Of a stretch of 12,256 bases of DNA, positions 1 through 7,048 are shown piece by piece. Below the pieces are notes generated by a model. It searched no databases. It was not told the DNA's origin and saw only the letters and a program-made list of their open reading frames with translations. This DNA comes from JBBSHE01 sp038253325 (lineage in GTDB: Bacteria; Actinomycetota; Actinomycetes; Propionibacteriales; Nocardioidaceae). The stretch is from positions 1 to 12,256 of the forward strand of contig JBBSHE010000065.1 in NCBI GenBank assembly GCA_038253325.1. The letters are read 5' to 3'. Both the position numbers and the translations under genes were made by a program. Position 1 is the stretch's first letter. Each line of letters opens with the position of its first letter.

Positions 1-1097
1 CAGTCGTCGCGGGCACTCGTGATGATTCCCGCCACTACTGCTCCGATTACCGCTCCGGCGACGAAGGCAGTCCGTGGTGGCATGGGCGCGGTGTCGTCGG
101 CCGTGTGCTCCGTCCGACCGGTCGCCACGCCGACGGTCCCGCTGCCGACCGGTGCGGTTGCCACGGGCGCGACGCCAAGCAGCCCGACGTCAGGCTGGAC
201 GACGCTGGCGGACCTCCGAGCGGCGGTGACGGCCCACGCGGCCCCGTACATCGCGATCCGCGAGGAGTAGTTGATCCAGATCAGCAGGACCAGGCTGACG
301 CCGAGAACGGCGGCGGCTGGCGAGCTGGACGCGTTGGCGATGAGGAACGACGCTGCCAGCTTGAGCAGCTCGAACCCGATGGCGGACAGCAGAGCGCCGC
401 CGAGCAGGGCCCGGTTCGGCAGGTCGGGACCTCCGAGCAGCCGGAACATGATCAAGAAGAGGACCGTGCTGGCCGCCAGCCCGAGTCCGACCGTGAGCAG
501 CCACAGTACGACCTGGACCGGAAGGCTGTTGCTGACGCCGACCCAGTCGAGGATGTCGCGAGAGAACCCGGTCACCAAGCCGGTCACCGCCACCGACAGC
601 AGCAACGTGCTCCCGACGGCGACAAGGGTGACGATGTCGTACGCCTTGGTGAGGATGAAGTTGCGCTTCTCGCGTTGCGGGACCTCGAACACAGCCTGGA
701 GCGCCTGGGTCATGGCCGACAGCCAGCCGAGCCCGGTGTAGAGGAAGCTGATCGCGCCGATGATGCCGACGGCGGCGCCCGCATGCGCGATCGTGCCGAT
801 GCCGATCTGGCCGGGGCCGTTGCCGATCAGGCCGGGCAGCACGTCGTTCATCGCCTTCTTGACCGAGGGCTCGATCCCCGAGTAGTACGACGCGAGAATG
901 CCGACCACCGCGAACGTCAGGGCAAGGATCGGGAAGAACGAGAGGAACCCGAAGTACGTCACCCCGCCTGCGAGCATCGACCCGTTGACGTTGCCGTAGT
1001 GCTTCACCATGGAGACCGTGTGGCGGAAGAACGGAACGTGGTCCTCTGCCGACTCGAGCGCGTCCTCTCCCCGATCCTTGAGACTCTTTTTCGCCAT
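1..1097 (-). CDS. YihY/BrkB-family inner membrane protein, C-terminus cut by window edge
   Basis: About 365 residues are visible, and the frame runs off the left edge without a stop. The N-terminus MAKKSLKDRG is followed by the family hallmark LAGGVTYFGFLSFFPILAL (residues 42-60). Further hydrophobic segments lie at about 105-125, 152-178, 193-220, 230-255 and 262-292. The family is polytopic; it was once annotated as RNase BN and its role is still unsettled. After the core comes a loosely conserved Ala/Val/Thr/Pro-rich stretch (about 293-342) and an extra hydrophobic segment at about 344-361, so the visible C-terminus looks like a lineage-specific extension. It lies 56 bp downstream of the RNA ligase gene on the same strand, probably in one transcript with trpS. 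An in-frame ATG at 1127 would add ten residues (MGRLIPDTGE) and has a GGCGGA-like site upstream. I prefer 1097 because MAKKSLKD resembles starts I recall in relatives, but this is uncertain. Family assignment is secure; function is not. Confidence 0.9.
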   Translation of the reverse strand, partial: MAKKSLKDRGEDALESAEDHVPFFRHTVSMVKHYGNVNGSMLAGGVTYFGFLSFFPILALTFAVVGILASYYSGIEPSVKKAMNDVLPGLIGNGPGQIGIGTIAHAGAAVGIIGAISFLYTGLGWLSAMTQALQAVFEVPQREKRNFILTKAYDIVTLVAVGSTLLLSVAVTGLVTGFSRDILDWVGVSNSLPVQVVLWLLTVGLGLAASTVLFLIMFRLLGGPDLPNRALLGGALLSAIGFELLKLAASFLIANASSSPAAAVLGVSLVLLIWINYSSRIAMYGAAWAVTAARRSASVVQPDVGLLGVAPVATAPVGSGTVGVATGRTEHTADDTAPMPPRTAFVAGAVIGAVVAGIITSARDD

Positions 1098-1153
1098 CTC
1101 CCCAGTGTCGGGTATCAGACGTCCCATGACGGTCCGCCAATCGTGACAGGTCT

Positions 1154-1666
1154 CTATCCGCCGAGTAGATAGCGCCGCTGTGGCCTCCACACTCCGTCTG
1201 AGCCGTGCAGATAGAGCGAGAACGCATCGACGTCGAATGTCGCATCGTAGTCGCGCATCGCCTCATAAGCCTTCTCCAACGACTCGTCGCCGACGTCGTG
1301 GGCGATCGTCACATGAGGGTGGTAGGGGAAGAAAAGGTCTTGGCGCAAGGGACCGGCCCGGGCGCTCTCCGCGAGCAGCTCACAGGTCGAGATTCCTTCG
1401 GTCACACAGACGAACACGACAGGTGACACCGGCTGGAACGTCGCCGTGCCGCGCAGCCGGAGCGGGAACGCGTCGAAGCTGGCGCCGACCTGAGCAAGAT
1501 GGCGATCCACGTCGTCCATCGCGTCGTCGGTGACGACCGTGGGGGGGACGAGCGTGACATGGGTCGGGATCGCGCCGGCGGCTTCGTCACCGCAGGAACG
1601 CCGATAGCCCTGGAGCTCGTCGCCCCAAGGTGGTGGCACGGCGATCGCCACTCCGATCGTGGGCAC
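1154..1666 (-). CDS. 2'-5' RNA ligase family (2H phosphoesterase) protein
   Basis: This 170-residue protein has the two HxT motifs that define the 2H phosphoesterase superfamily: HVT at 36-38 (in PTHVTLVPPT) and HVT at 118-120 (in PYHPHVTIAHD). Each lies at the end of one half of a duplicated fold, and the length is normal for LigT/ThpR-type proteins. Family members hydrolyse or ligate 2'-5' phosphodiester or cyclic phosphate bonds in RNA or nucleotides; the substrate here cannot be read from sequence. The start is GTG at 1666, with an AGGG about nine bases upstream. It follows the trpS stop by only 18 bp, which suggests an operon. A second GTG five codons in is a weaker alternative. No signal peptide is seen, so it is probably cytoplasmic. 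Confidence 0.88.
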   Translation of the reverse strand: MPTIGVAIAVPPPWGDELQGYRRSCGDEAAGAIPTHVTLVPPTVVTDDAMDDVDRHLAQVGASFDAFPLRLRGTATFQPVSPVVFVCVTEGISTCELLAESARAGPLRQDLFFPYHPHVTIAHDVGDESLEKAYEAMRDYDATFDVDAFSLYLHGSDGVWRPQRRYLLGG

Positions 1667-1684
1667 GGACCGACCCTAGCGCGG

Positions 1685-2824
1685 TCAGCGACCGCCGACG
1701 AAGCCGACGAGGTCGTATGCCGCTGCGAGCTTCGTCGAGGCCAGGTCCCGGGCACGCTGGGCGCCGGCGCTGAGGATCTTGTCGAGCTCGGCACGGTCGT
1801 CGAGCAACCCGGACACTCGGGTACGGAACGGCGTCACGAACTCGACCACGACATCGGCCAAGTCCTTCTTCAAGTCGCCGTACCCCTTGCCGTCATACGC
1901 AGCCTCGAGGTCAGCGACCGCACGCCCCGTGAACGCGGCATAGATCGTGAGCAGGTTCGACACGCCCGGCTTTTCGATCTCGTCGAACCTGACCTCGCGA
2001 CCGGAGTCCGTGACTGCCGAACGGATCTTCTTCGCTGTGACCCTCGGCTCGTCGAGCAGCTCGACCAGCCCCGCCGGCGACGACGCCGTCTTGCTCATCT
2101 TGATCGAGGGATCCTGGAGGTCGAGGATCTTCGCGGTCTCCTCGAGGATGTACGGCTCGGGCAGGACGAACAAGTCGCCGAACCGGAAGTTGAAGCGTCG
2201 CGCGAGGTCCCGGGTCAGCTCGAGATGCTGGCGCTGGTCCTCGCCGACGGGGACGCGGTTCGTGTCGTAAAGCAAGATGTCGGCGGCCATCAGTGTCGGG
2301 TAGGTGAACAAGCCAACGCTTGCCGAGTCGGACCCGCCTCGTGCCGACTTGTCCTTGAACTGCGTCATCCGGGCTGCCTCACCCATTCCGGTGATGCATG
2401 ACAGCACCCAGGCGAGCTCTGCGTGCTCGGGAACCTGCGACTGGACGAACACAGTCGAAACCTCGGGGTCCACGCCGGCGGCGATGATCTGCGCGGCCAT
2501 CTTCAGCGTGTTGTCCGCGAGCTGGCTCGGATTGTGCTCGACGGTGATCGCATGCAGGTCGACGAGGCAGTAGATCGCGTCGAACTCCTCCTGCAGGGCG
2601 ACCCACTGGCGCACCGCTCCGAGGTAGTTGCCCAGCTGGAACGACGCCGCGGTCGGCTTGATCCCGGAGAACGCCCGGGGGCGTACCGGTATGGAACCCG
2701 CAGCCGGTGTCAAGGAGTCCGCCGCCGGCGTCGAGAAAGCCGCAGCCGGTGTCGAGGTACTCGCAGCCGGCGTCGAGGAAGCCGCAGCCGGTGTCGAGGT
2801 ACTCGAAGCCTCCATGCCACCCAT
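1685..2824 (-). CDS. trpS: Tryptophanyl-tRNA synthetase (TrpRS), with repeat-encoded N-terminal stretch
   Basis: This class I aminoacyl-tRNA synthetase charges tRNA-Trp in the cytoplasm. From the ATG at 2824 it has 379 residues. The Rossmann core opens with RAFSGIKPTAAS and the HIGH-type motif QLGNYLGA (63-70). It continues with VDLHAIT, VFVQSQVP, MTQFKDKSA and VPVGEDQRQHLELTRDLARRFN, then the KMSKT signature (242-246). The C-terminus AGAQRARDLA...YDLVGFVGG is typical of actinobacterial TrpRS. The first HIGH residue is Gln instead of the common His; TrpRS tolerates variation here (Thr in Geobacillus). The start is uncertain: ATG at 2824 or 2815 includes five 7-residue repeats of the STSTPAA/ASSTPAA type. 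A TTG at 2713 would give MTPAAGSIPVRPRAFSG and 342 residues, close to the normal family length and to the mycobacterial N-terminus. None of the three has a convincing ribosome-binding site. The frame is open further upstream, but that part looks non-coding. Confidence 0.95.
   Translation of the reverse strand: MGGMEASSTSTPAAASSTPAASTSTPAAAFSTPAADSLTPAAGSIPVRPRAFSGIKPTAASFQLGNYLGAVRQWVALQEEFDAIYCLVDLHAITVEHNPSQLADNTLKMAAQIIAAGVDPEVSTVFVQSQVPEHAELAWVLSCITGMGEAARMTQFKDKSARGGSDSASVGLFTYPTLMAADILLYDTNRVPVGEDQRQHLELTRDLARRFNFRFGDLFVLPEPYILEETAKILDLQDPSIKMSKTASSPAGLVELLDEPRVTAKKIRSAVTDSGREVRFDEIEKPGVSNLLTIYAAFTGRAVADLEAAYDGKGYGDLKKDLADVVVEFVTPFRTRVSGLLDDRAELDKILSAGAQRARDLASTKLAAAYDLVGFVGGR
2700..2804. 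repeat. Five tandem 21-bp repeats at the 5' end of trpS
   Basis: Five head-to-tail 21-bp units occur at 2700, 2721, 2742, 2763 and 2784. On the plus strand each begins GCAGCCGGYGTCGAG or a close variant, followed by GTACTC, GAAGCC or another six-base end. Units 3 and 5 are identical, and GTACTC-ended and GAAGCC-ended units alternate, implying growth partly by a 42-bp double unit. The period is exactly seven codons, so copy-number change would keep the trpS frame. On the minus strand the units encode STSTPAA, ASSTPAA, STSTPAA, AFSTPAA and DSLTPAA. Confidence 0.9.
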
Positions 2825-2869
2825 TCTGGCAGTCGTCCACGTGAAGCCCCCGCCCGCGCCCCACTGGTC

Positions 2870-2895
2870 GACTTCCGCCGACTTGTCGGTACGCC
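2870..2895 (-). repeat. Dispersed GTACCGACAA repeat, copy A
   Basis: On the minus strand this stretch reads GGCGTACCGACAAGTCGG followed by CGGAAGTC. It matches copies B (3021-3045, minus) and C (3064-3088, plus) over about 25 bp, with one extra A. It lies in the spacer between the CNNM gene and trpS, about 50 bp upstream of the trpS ATG at 2824. Two weaker relatives may occur near 2918-2936 and 2940-2965. The remainder of the 177-bp spacer (2825-3001) shows no gene. Confidence 0.6.
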
Positions 2896-3001
2896 ATGGG
2901 GTCATAGCCCGCTCGGCGGCCGACAACTCGGGGTTTCCGACACCGACAGACTCGCCGCGTCGGTACCGCACGTCCCTCAACCTGCTCCGCAATCCCGCCG
3001 T

Positions 3002-4438
3002 TCAGCGGTCGGCGGAGGCGGACTCGGGTGAGTTGTCGGTACGTGACGAGGCCCCAGCCTCGTGAGGTACCGACAAGTTGGTGGAGTCGGCCAGGTCGGT
3101 CGACTCGGCGGTGGGGCGGCTGACGCCGCCGTCGATGGACTCGGCATCGACCGGCGAGGCGGTCTTCGCAGCGACCCGGACCCTGGCCACCCGAAGCCCG
3201 TCGACTGCCGCGACCTCCAAGGTGTGCCCGTCGAAGTCCACCACGTCGCCGACGTCGGCGACCCGGCCGAGCTGCTGCATCACATAGCCGCCAACGGTCT
3301 CGTACGGCCCTTCCGGCAACGCAACGGCCGTCTCGTCCTCGAAGTCGTCGAGGTTGAGTAGCCCATCCACCTCGATGTCGCCGGTGAGGGAACGTACGGA
3401 TGCCGATTCCGGAGTGTCGTACTCGTCGCGGATGTCACCGACGAGCTCCTCGACCAGGTCCTCCATCGTGACGATCCCCGCCGTTCCGCCGTACTCGTCG
3501 ACGACGATCGCCAGGTGCACGCCTTCACGGCGCATGTCCGACAACGCCGACAGCAGCGGGCGAGTCGACGGCAGCAGCAGCGCGTCGCGGGCCAGGTCGA
3601 GGACCCGGACCGACCGGTTCGCCACGTTCGGGCGGAGCAGGTCGCGGATATGGACGAATCCGACGACATCGTCCGACGACTCCCCGATCACCGGATAGCG
3701 AGAGTGCGGGCGCTCGAGAGCATCGGCCGCCGCCTTGAACGCCGGCATCGATCCGGGGATGAAGTCCACCTCTGTCCGCGGCACCATCACCTCCCGGATC
3801 TGTCGGTCGCCGACGGCGAAAATTTCCTCGACGATGTGCTTTTCCTCCTGACCGAGGGCGCCGGTCTGGTTCAGCAGGTAGCGCAGCTCGGCCTCGCCGA
3901 TCTGCTCACGGCCCGCGTGTGGGTCACCTCCGAGGATGCGTACGGCAAGGTTCGTCGACACCGACAGCAGCCAGATCACCGGGCGGAACAGCCGCGCGAT
4001 CCGGTCGATGGTAGGGGCCACGAGCAGCGAGACGGGCTCGGAGCGCTGAAGCGCGATCCGCTTGGGGGTCAGCTCGCCGAAGACCAGCGACAGGTATGAG
4101 ATCACCAGCGTGATGAGGACCAGGGCAGCGACTTCTGCGGCACCCCTGGACAAGCCCAGCTGCTCGAGATGCGGACGGAGGCTGTCGGCGAGCGTTGCGC
4201 CGCCGAACGCGGCGGACAGGAAACCGGCACACGTCACTCCGACCTGGGCGGCCGCGAGAAACCGGGTCGGGTTGCTGGTCAGTCGCCCGACCGCCGTGCC
4301 GCGCCGAGTGCCGGTTGCCGCCAGGTTGCGCGACTGCGACTCACGAAGCGACACCAGTGCCATCTCGGCAAGTGCAAAGGATCCCCCGATGAAGATGAAC
4401 AGCAGGACCAGGCCGATGTCCCCCAGGATGCTGCTCAT
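3002..4438 (-). CDS. CNNM/CorC-type transporter-like membrane protein (hemolysin family, CBS domains)
   Basis: This 478-residue protein has the full family architecture. A DUF21/CNNM transmembrane domain (about 1-175) includes hydrophobic segments at 5-30, 60-85, 103-120 and 138-165 and the conserved GELTPKR (121-127). A pair of CBS domains follows (about 213-335), with VMVPRTEVDF at 218-226 and VDEYGGTAGIVTMEDLVEELVG at 313-334. A CorC/HlyC domain spans about 350-425. Relatives are linked to magnesium or cobalt efflux and acid or metal resistance; the old name 'hemolysin' is misleading. The last 50 residues (427-478) form a low-complexity Ser/Thr/Asp/Glu-rich tail, partly encoded by the inverted GTACCGACAA repeats, and are probably disordered. 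The ATG at 4438 opens directly into the first membrane helix, as expected; no strong Shine-Dalgarno site is seen. trpS begins 177 bp downstream on the same strand. Confidence 0.93.
   Translation of the reverse strand: MSSILGDIGLVLLFIFIGGSFALAEMALVSLRESQSRNLAATGTRRGTAVGRLTSNPTRFLAAAQVGVTCAGFLSAAFGGATLADSLRPHLEQLGLSRGAAEVAALVLITLVISYLSLVFGELTPKRIALQRSEPVSLLVAPTIDRIARLFRPVIWLLSVSTNLAVRILGGDPHAGREQIGEAELRYLLNQTGALGQEEKHIVEEIFAVGDRQIREVMVPRTEVDFIPGSMPAFKAAADALERPHSRYPVIGESSDDVVGFVHIRDLLRPNVANRSVRVLDLARDALLLPSTRPLLSALSDMRREGVHLAIVVDEYGGTAGIVTMEDLVEELVGDIRDEYDTPESASVRSLTGDIEVDGLLNLDDFEDETAVALPEGPYETVGGYVMQQLGRVADVGDVVDFDGHTLEVAAVDGLRVARVRVAAKTASPVDAESIDGGVSRPTAESTDLADSTNLSVPHEAGASSRTDNSPESASADR
3021..3088. 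repeat. Inverted pair of GTACCGACAA repeats forming a long hairpin
   Basis: Copy B (3021-3045, minus) and copy C (3064-3088, plus) share GTACCGACAA then GAGTC at the same spacing. Facing each other, they form a stem with arms 3033-3051 and 3058-3076 (16 of 19 pairs) around the six-base loop CCCCAG. The hairpin sits inside the last codons of the CNNM gene, so in RNA it would fold just before that gene's stop codon. No T-run follows on either strand, so a classical intrinsic terminator is not shown. Confidence 0.7.
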
Positions 4439-4487
4439 CGGGTACCCGACACCGGGCGGAAAGTCCTCACCCGCAGGCGAGGATTGG

Positions 4488-4507
4488 CTAGTGCCGCGTC
4501 AGCCAAC
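4488..4507 (-). repeat. Left arm of 20-bp inverted repeat
   Basis: On the minus strand this reads GTTGGCTGACGCGGCACTAG. It matches the plus-strand arm at 4636-4655 at 18 of 20 positions. Weaker similarity continues inward for about 25 more bases, giving an inverted duplication of roughly 45 bp. Confidence 0.75.
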
Positions 4508-4635
4508 GTTGTCCATCGTGAGCGGCGGCGGAGTGGATGAGCTGCAAGGCGCCGGAGGAGGCTCATAGCGGTGCCATATCAGCGACGACGACAACGCCGC
4601 AGATCGCCGCTCCGTCGTCGCGCAGCAGGGCGAAT

Positions 4636-4655
4636 GTTGGTTGACGCGGTACTAG
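4636..4655 (+). repeat. Right arm of 20-bp inverted repeat
   Basis: The plus strand reads GTTGGTTGACGCGGTACTAG, with two differences (both C/T) from the left arm's minus strand. The arms are 128 bp apart. The two differences fall at third codon positions in the shared LVPRQPT reading, a pattern expected of once-coding DNA. Confidence 0.75.
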
Positions 4656-4764
4656 GTGAGGATCGTCGTCCACGGGGCCAGCCTAACGAACGATCCCGCC
4701 ACACCACGGGGTCGCAGGTTGATATGGGGTTGCCGTGCCGGCGTACGGGTGAAACGGTCACGCC

Positions 4765-5916
4765 ATGCGTTACCCCGATGTGGTCCCGCGTCTCACCGAC
4801 GGCCGCGTCACCCTGCGCGCCCACACCAGGTCGGACATCGACGGCGTGTACGAGCAGTGCCAGGACCCCGCCAGCCAGCGCTGGACGACCGTACCGGTCC
4901 CGTACACGCGCAAGGACGCCGCCGAGTTCCTCGACCGGATCGAGGAAGCCTGGAACACCGACGCGGCTTGGTTCTTCGCCATCGAAGCCGAAGGCGGGGC
5001 CGGCAGCGACCGCTTCGGAGGGACGGTGGAACTCAAGCCGGCAGGGCCGGGCCTCGCGGAGATCGGGTTCGGCACGCACCCGGGCGTCCGCGGCAAGGGT
5101 GTCATGACGCGCGCCGTGGAGCTGCTGCTGGACTGGGGATTCGAGGCCACCCCGATACGAACCGTGACCTGGTGGGCGAATGCGGGCAACCGCGGCTCTC
5201 TCCGCGTCGCCTGGAAGAACGGGTTCTCGGTCGACGGCTTCTCGCGGGAGGTCCTTCCTCAGCGTGGAGCGCTGCTCGACGGCTGGTACGCGACACTGCG
5301 CGCATCCGACAGCCGCGAACCCAAGACCGCCTGGCACAGCGCACCCGTGATCGACGGTGAACGCGTGCGGCTTCGTCCGGAGCGTGCGGCCGACAGTGCT
5401 CGCATGCTCGAGTCGACGACGGACGAACAGACCCGCAAGTGGCTAGCCGAGTACGGTGCGCCACACACGATCGAGGCGGTCCACGGCAGGCACGTCAACG
5501 CGCCCCTGCAGGAGGCGCGGGGAACGGGCCAGTGGACGGTTGCCGACGTCGTCGACGACCGGTACGTCGGTACCCTCAACCTGTTCGGCGTCGGCGGGAT
5601 CGACTACGCGAGCTGCGAGTTCGGCTATTGGTCCCACCCCGATGCCCGAGGCCAGGGTCTGCTTCGCGAGGCGCTCCGGCTAGGACTTGGCCACGCGTTC
5701 GCGTCGGCCGACGAGGGCGGTCTCGGCCTGGAACGCGTACGTGCGCACGTGTCGGAGGGCAATAGTGCGTCCGTGCGACTCGTCACCTCGGTCGGCTTCG
5801 TCCAGTGCGGACGGGAGCGTCGCACGAGCAAGCTCGGCGACGGATCGGTCGTCGACACGCTGATGTTCGAGATCCTGAAGGACGAGCTACCGTCCGATCA
5901 CGTTGTACCGCTGTGA
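4765..5916 (+). CDS. Tandem GNAT acetyltransferase (RimJ/RimL-like), two domains
   Basis: This 383-residue protein consists of two GNAT N-acetyltransferase domains in a row. Domain 1 (about 8-185) opens with the RimJ-type LTDGRVTLRAH and has an acetyl-CoA loop in EIGFGTHPGVRGKGVMTRA (99-117), with RGKG as the R-G-x-G core. Domain 2 (about 192-375) repeats the layout with VIDGERVRLRP at its start, EFGYWSHPDARGQGLLREA at 285-303, and NSASVRLVTSVGF for the C-terminal asparagine/GF motif. Both pyrophosphate-binding loops look intact, so neither domain is obviously dead. The family transfers acetyl groups to amines of proteins, antibiotics or metabolites; the substrate is unknown. The ATG at 4765 (MRYPDVVPRLTDG) fits the family's short lead-in; upstream bases give only a weak ribosome-binding site. 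Its TGA overlaps the GTG of galK, indicating translational coupling. Confidence 0.9.
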   Translation: MRYPDVVPRLTDGRVTLRAHTRSDIDGVYEQCQDPASQRWTTVPVPYTRKDAAEFLDRIEEAWNTDAAWFFAIEAEGGAGSDRFGGTVELKPAGPGLAEIGFGTHPGVRGKGVMTRAVELLLDWGFEATPIRTVTWWANAGNRGSLRVAWKNGFSVDGFSREVLPQRGALLDGWYATLRASDSREPKTAWHSAPVIDGERVRLRPERAADSARMLESTTDEQTRKWLAEYGAPHTIEAVHGRHVNAPLQEARGTGQWTVADVVDDRYVGTLNLFGVGGIDYASCEFGYWSHPDARGQGLLREALRLGLGHAFASADEGGLGLERVRAHVSEGNSASVRLVTSVGFVQCGRERRTSKLGDGSVVDTLMFEILKDELPSDHVVPL

Positions 5917-6998
5917 CGACACGCCGGGCTGCCCCGGGCCGAGTGAACATGATCGGTGAGCACACCGACTACAACGAAGGCTTCGTGCTTCCGTTCGCGC
6001 TGCCGTTCCGTACCTTCGCCACGGTCAGGTCCACATCATCGGCATCGGTCTCGGTGCGGTCTGCGGCGGAGGCGGCGGGTGCGGAGTTCGCGGTTGCCGT
6101 GGCGCCCGGCGAGCTCACGGGCTGGGCGGCGTACGTCGGTGGCATGGTGTGGGCGCTGAGGACGTCCGGGTACGACGTTCCGGGGCTCGATGTCGCCATC
6201 GAGAGTCGGGTTCCCATCGGCGCGGGGTTGTCGTCCTCGGCAGCACTCGAGTGCGCTGTCGCAGTCGCCGTGGCCGATGAGCTCGGCCTCGATCTGGGCG
6301 CCTCCGAGGTCGCCGGACTGGCTCGGCGAGCAGAGAACGAGTTCGTTGGCGTACCGTCCGGCGCCATGGATCAGCTCGCCAGCATGCTCTGCCGAGCCGG
6401 CCACGCGATGTTGCTCGACTGCCGGACGATGGCCGCCACCCAGATAGCGTTCGACCTCGCTGGTCACGGTCTCGCGATCGTGCTCACCGACACCCGAGCA
6501 CGCCATTCGTTGGTAGAGAGCGGCTACGCCGACCGACGCCTCAGTTGCGAGGTGGCCGCCGCAACGCTCGGGATCCCGGCCTTGCGCGACGCCACCACTG
6601 CCGACCTGGCGCGGATAGCCGACGACGTCGTTCGACGCCGTGCACGTCATGTCGTGACGGAGAACCAGCGTGTACTGAACGTCGCCGCGCTGCTGCGTTC
6701 AGGAGAGGTCACCGACGTCGGGCCGGTCATGACGGCCTCCCACGTCTCGATGCGCGACGACTTCGAGATCTCGTGTCCGGAGGTCGATCTCGCGGTCGAC
6801 GCCGCACTTGCAGCCGGCGCGCTGGGGGCGCGGATGACCGGCGGCGGATTCGGTGGCTGCGTGCTTGCGCTGTGCGGCGCACGAGATGCGTCCCGAGTCC
6901 GGACCGGAGTGGCCTCGGCGTTCGGGAAAGCAGGGTACGCGGCGCCGGCCAGCTGGGAGGTCGTACCGAGCGCCGGGGCCGTGGAGTTGTCAGCCTGA
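5913..6998 (+). CDS. galK: Galactokinase
   Basis: Galactokinase (GHMP kinase family) makes galactose 1-phosphate from galactose and ATP, the first committed step of the Leloir pathway. All signature motifs are present: APGRVNMIGEHTDYNEG (7-23, sugar binding), PIGAGLSSSAAL (101-112, ATP loop), SGAMDQLAS with the likely catalytic Asp153, and ARMTGGGFGGC (306-316). The 361-residue length and very short lead-in (VTTRRAAPGRVN) match the mycobacterial enzyme as I recall it. This supports the GTG start at 5913 over an in-frame ATG at 5805 inside the GNAT gene. The GTG overlaps the upstream TGA by four bases (GTGA), so translation is probably coupled. No galT or galE lies in the window, so this looks like an isolated salvage gene, or the rest of the pathway lies elsewhere. 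Confidence 0.94.
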   Translation: MTTRRAAPGRVNMIGEHTDYNEGFVLPFALPFRTFATVRSTSSASVSVRSAAEAAGAEFAVAVAPGELTGWAAYVGGMVWALRTSGYDVPGLDVAIESRVPIGAGLSSSAALECAVAVAVADELGLDLGASEVAGLARRAENEFVGVPSGAMDQLASMLCRAGHAMLLDCRTMAATQIAFDLAGHGLAIVLTDTRARHSLVESGYADRRLSCEVAAATLGIPALRDATTADLARIADDVVRRRARHVVTENQRVLNVAALLRSGEVTDVGPVMTASHVSMRDDFEISCPEVDLAVDAALAAGALGARMTGGGFGGCVLALCGARDASRVRTGVASAFGKAGYAAPASWEVVPSAGAVELSA

Positions 6999-7013
6999 CG
7001 GGCGACCTGACCC

Positions 7014-7048
7014 TTGCGTACTATCTAATAAGCGCGCATACTAGTTGC
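7014..7048 (+). promoter_or_regulatory. Putative promoter and operator of the SRPBCC-MarR pair
   Basis: In the 50-bp gap after galK there is a -35-like TTGCGT (7014-7019) and a -10-like CATACT (7037-7042), 17 bp apart. The expected transcript start falls at or next to the ATG at 7049, so the mRNA may be leaderless. The local sequence is clearly more AT-rich than its surroundings. Two direct boxes, GCGTACTA (7016-7023) and GCATACTA (7036-7043), are 20 bp apart, about two helical turns, and cover both promoter elements. They are candidate binding sites for the MarR-type regulator encoded by the second gene. Confidence 0.5.

Larger units (their letters stand above)
4439..4764. other. Gap between CNNM and GNAT genes; no secure gene
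   Basis: This 326-bp stretch separates divergently transcribed genes and must hold both promoters, but no clear -35/-10 pair stands out. Its main structure is an inverted repeat with arms 4488-4507 and 4636-4655. A plus-strand frame through the left arm ends at a TAG (4566-4568). A minus-strand frame through the right arm (GTG at 4673) ends at a TGA (4563-4565). Both encode LVPRQPT followed by a similar short tail. They may be gene remnants or tiny open frames; neither has convincing start signals. Confidence 0.6.

Noticed and set aside
105..1172. Long plus-strand open frame opposite the YihY gene (and a 358-codon minus frame at 190-1266)
   Set aside because: Arg/Asp/Glu-rich or Arg/His-rich low-complexity translations with no domain, typical of shadow frames in high-GC DNA; the third minus frame gives a clear YihY protein.
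2825..2992. Upstream extension of the trpS frame to an ATG at 2992
   Set aside because: It would add 56 residues with no similarity to TrpRS and covers the spacer with dispersed repeats; no ribosome-binding site supports it.
5805..5912. Earlier ATG for galK inside the GNAT gene
   Set aside because: It adds 36 Arg-rich residues; the GTGA overlap at 5913 and the short N-terminus of the mycobacterial enzyme fit better.
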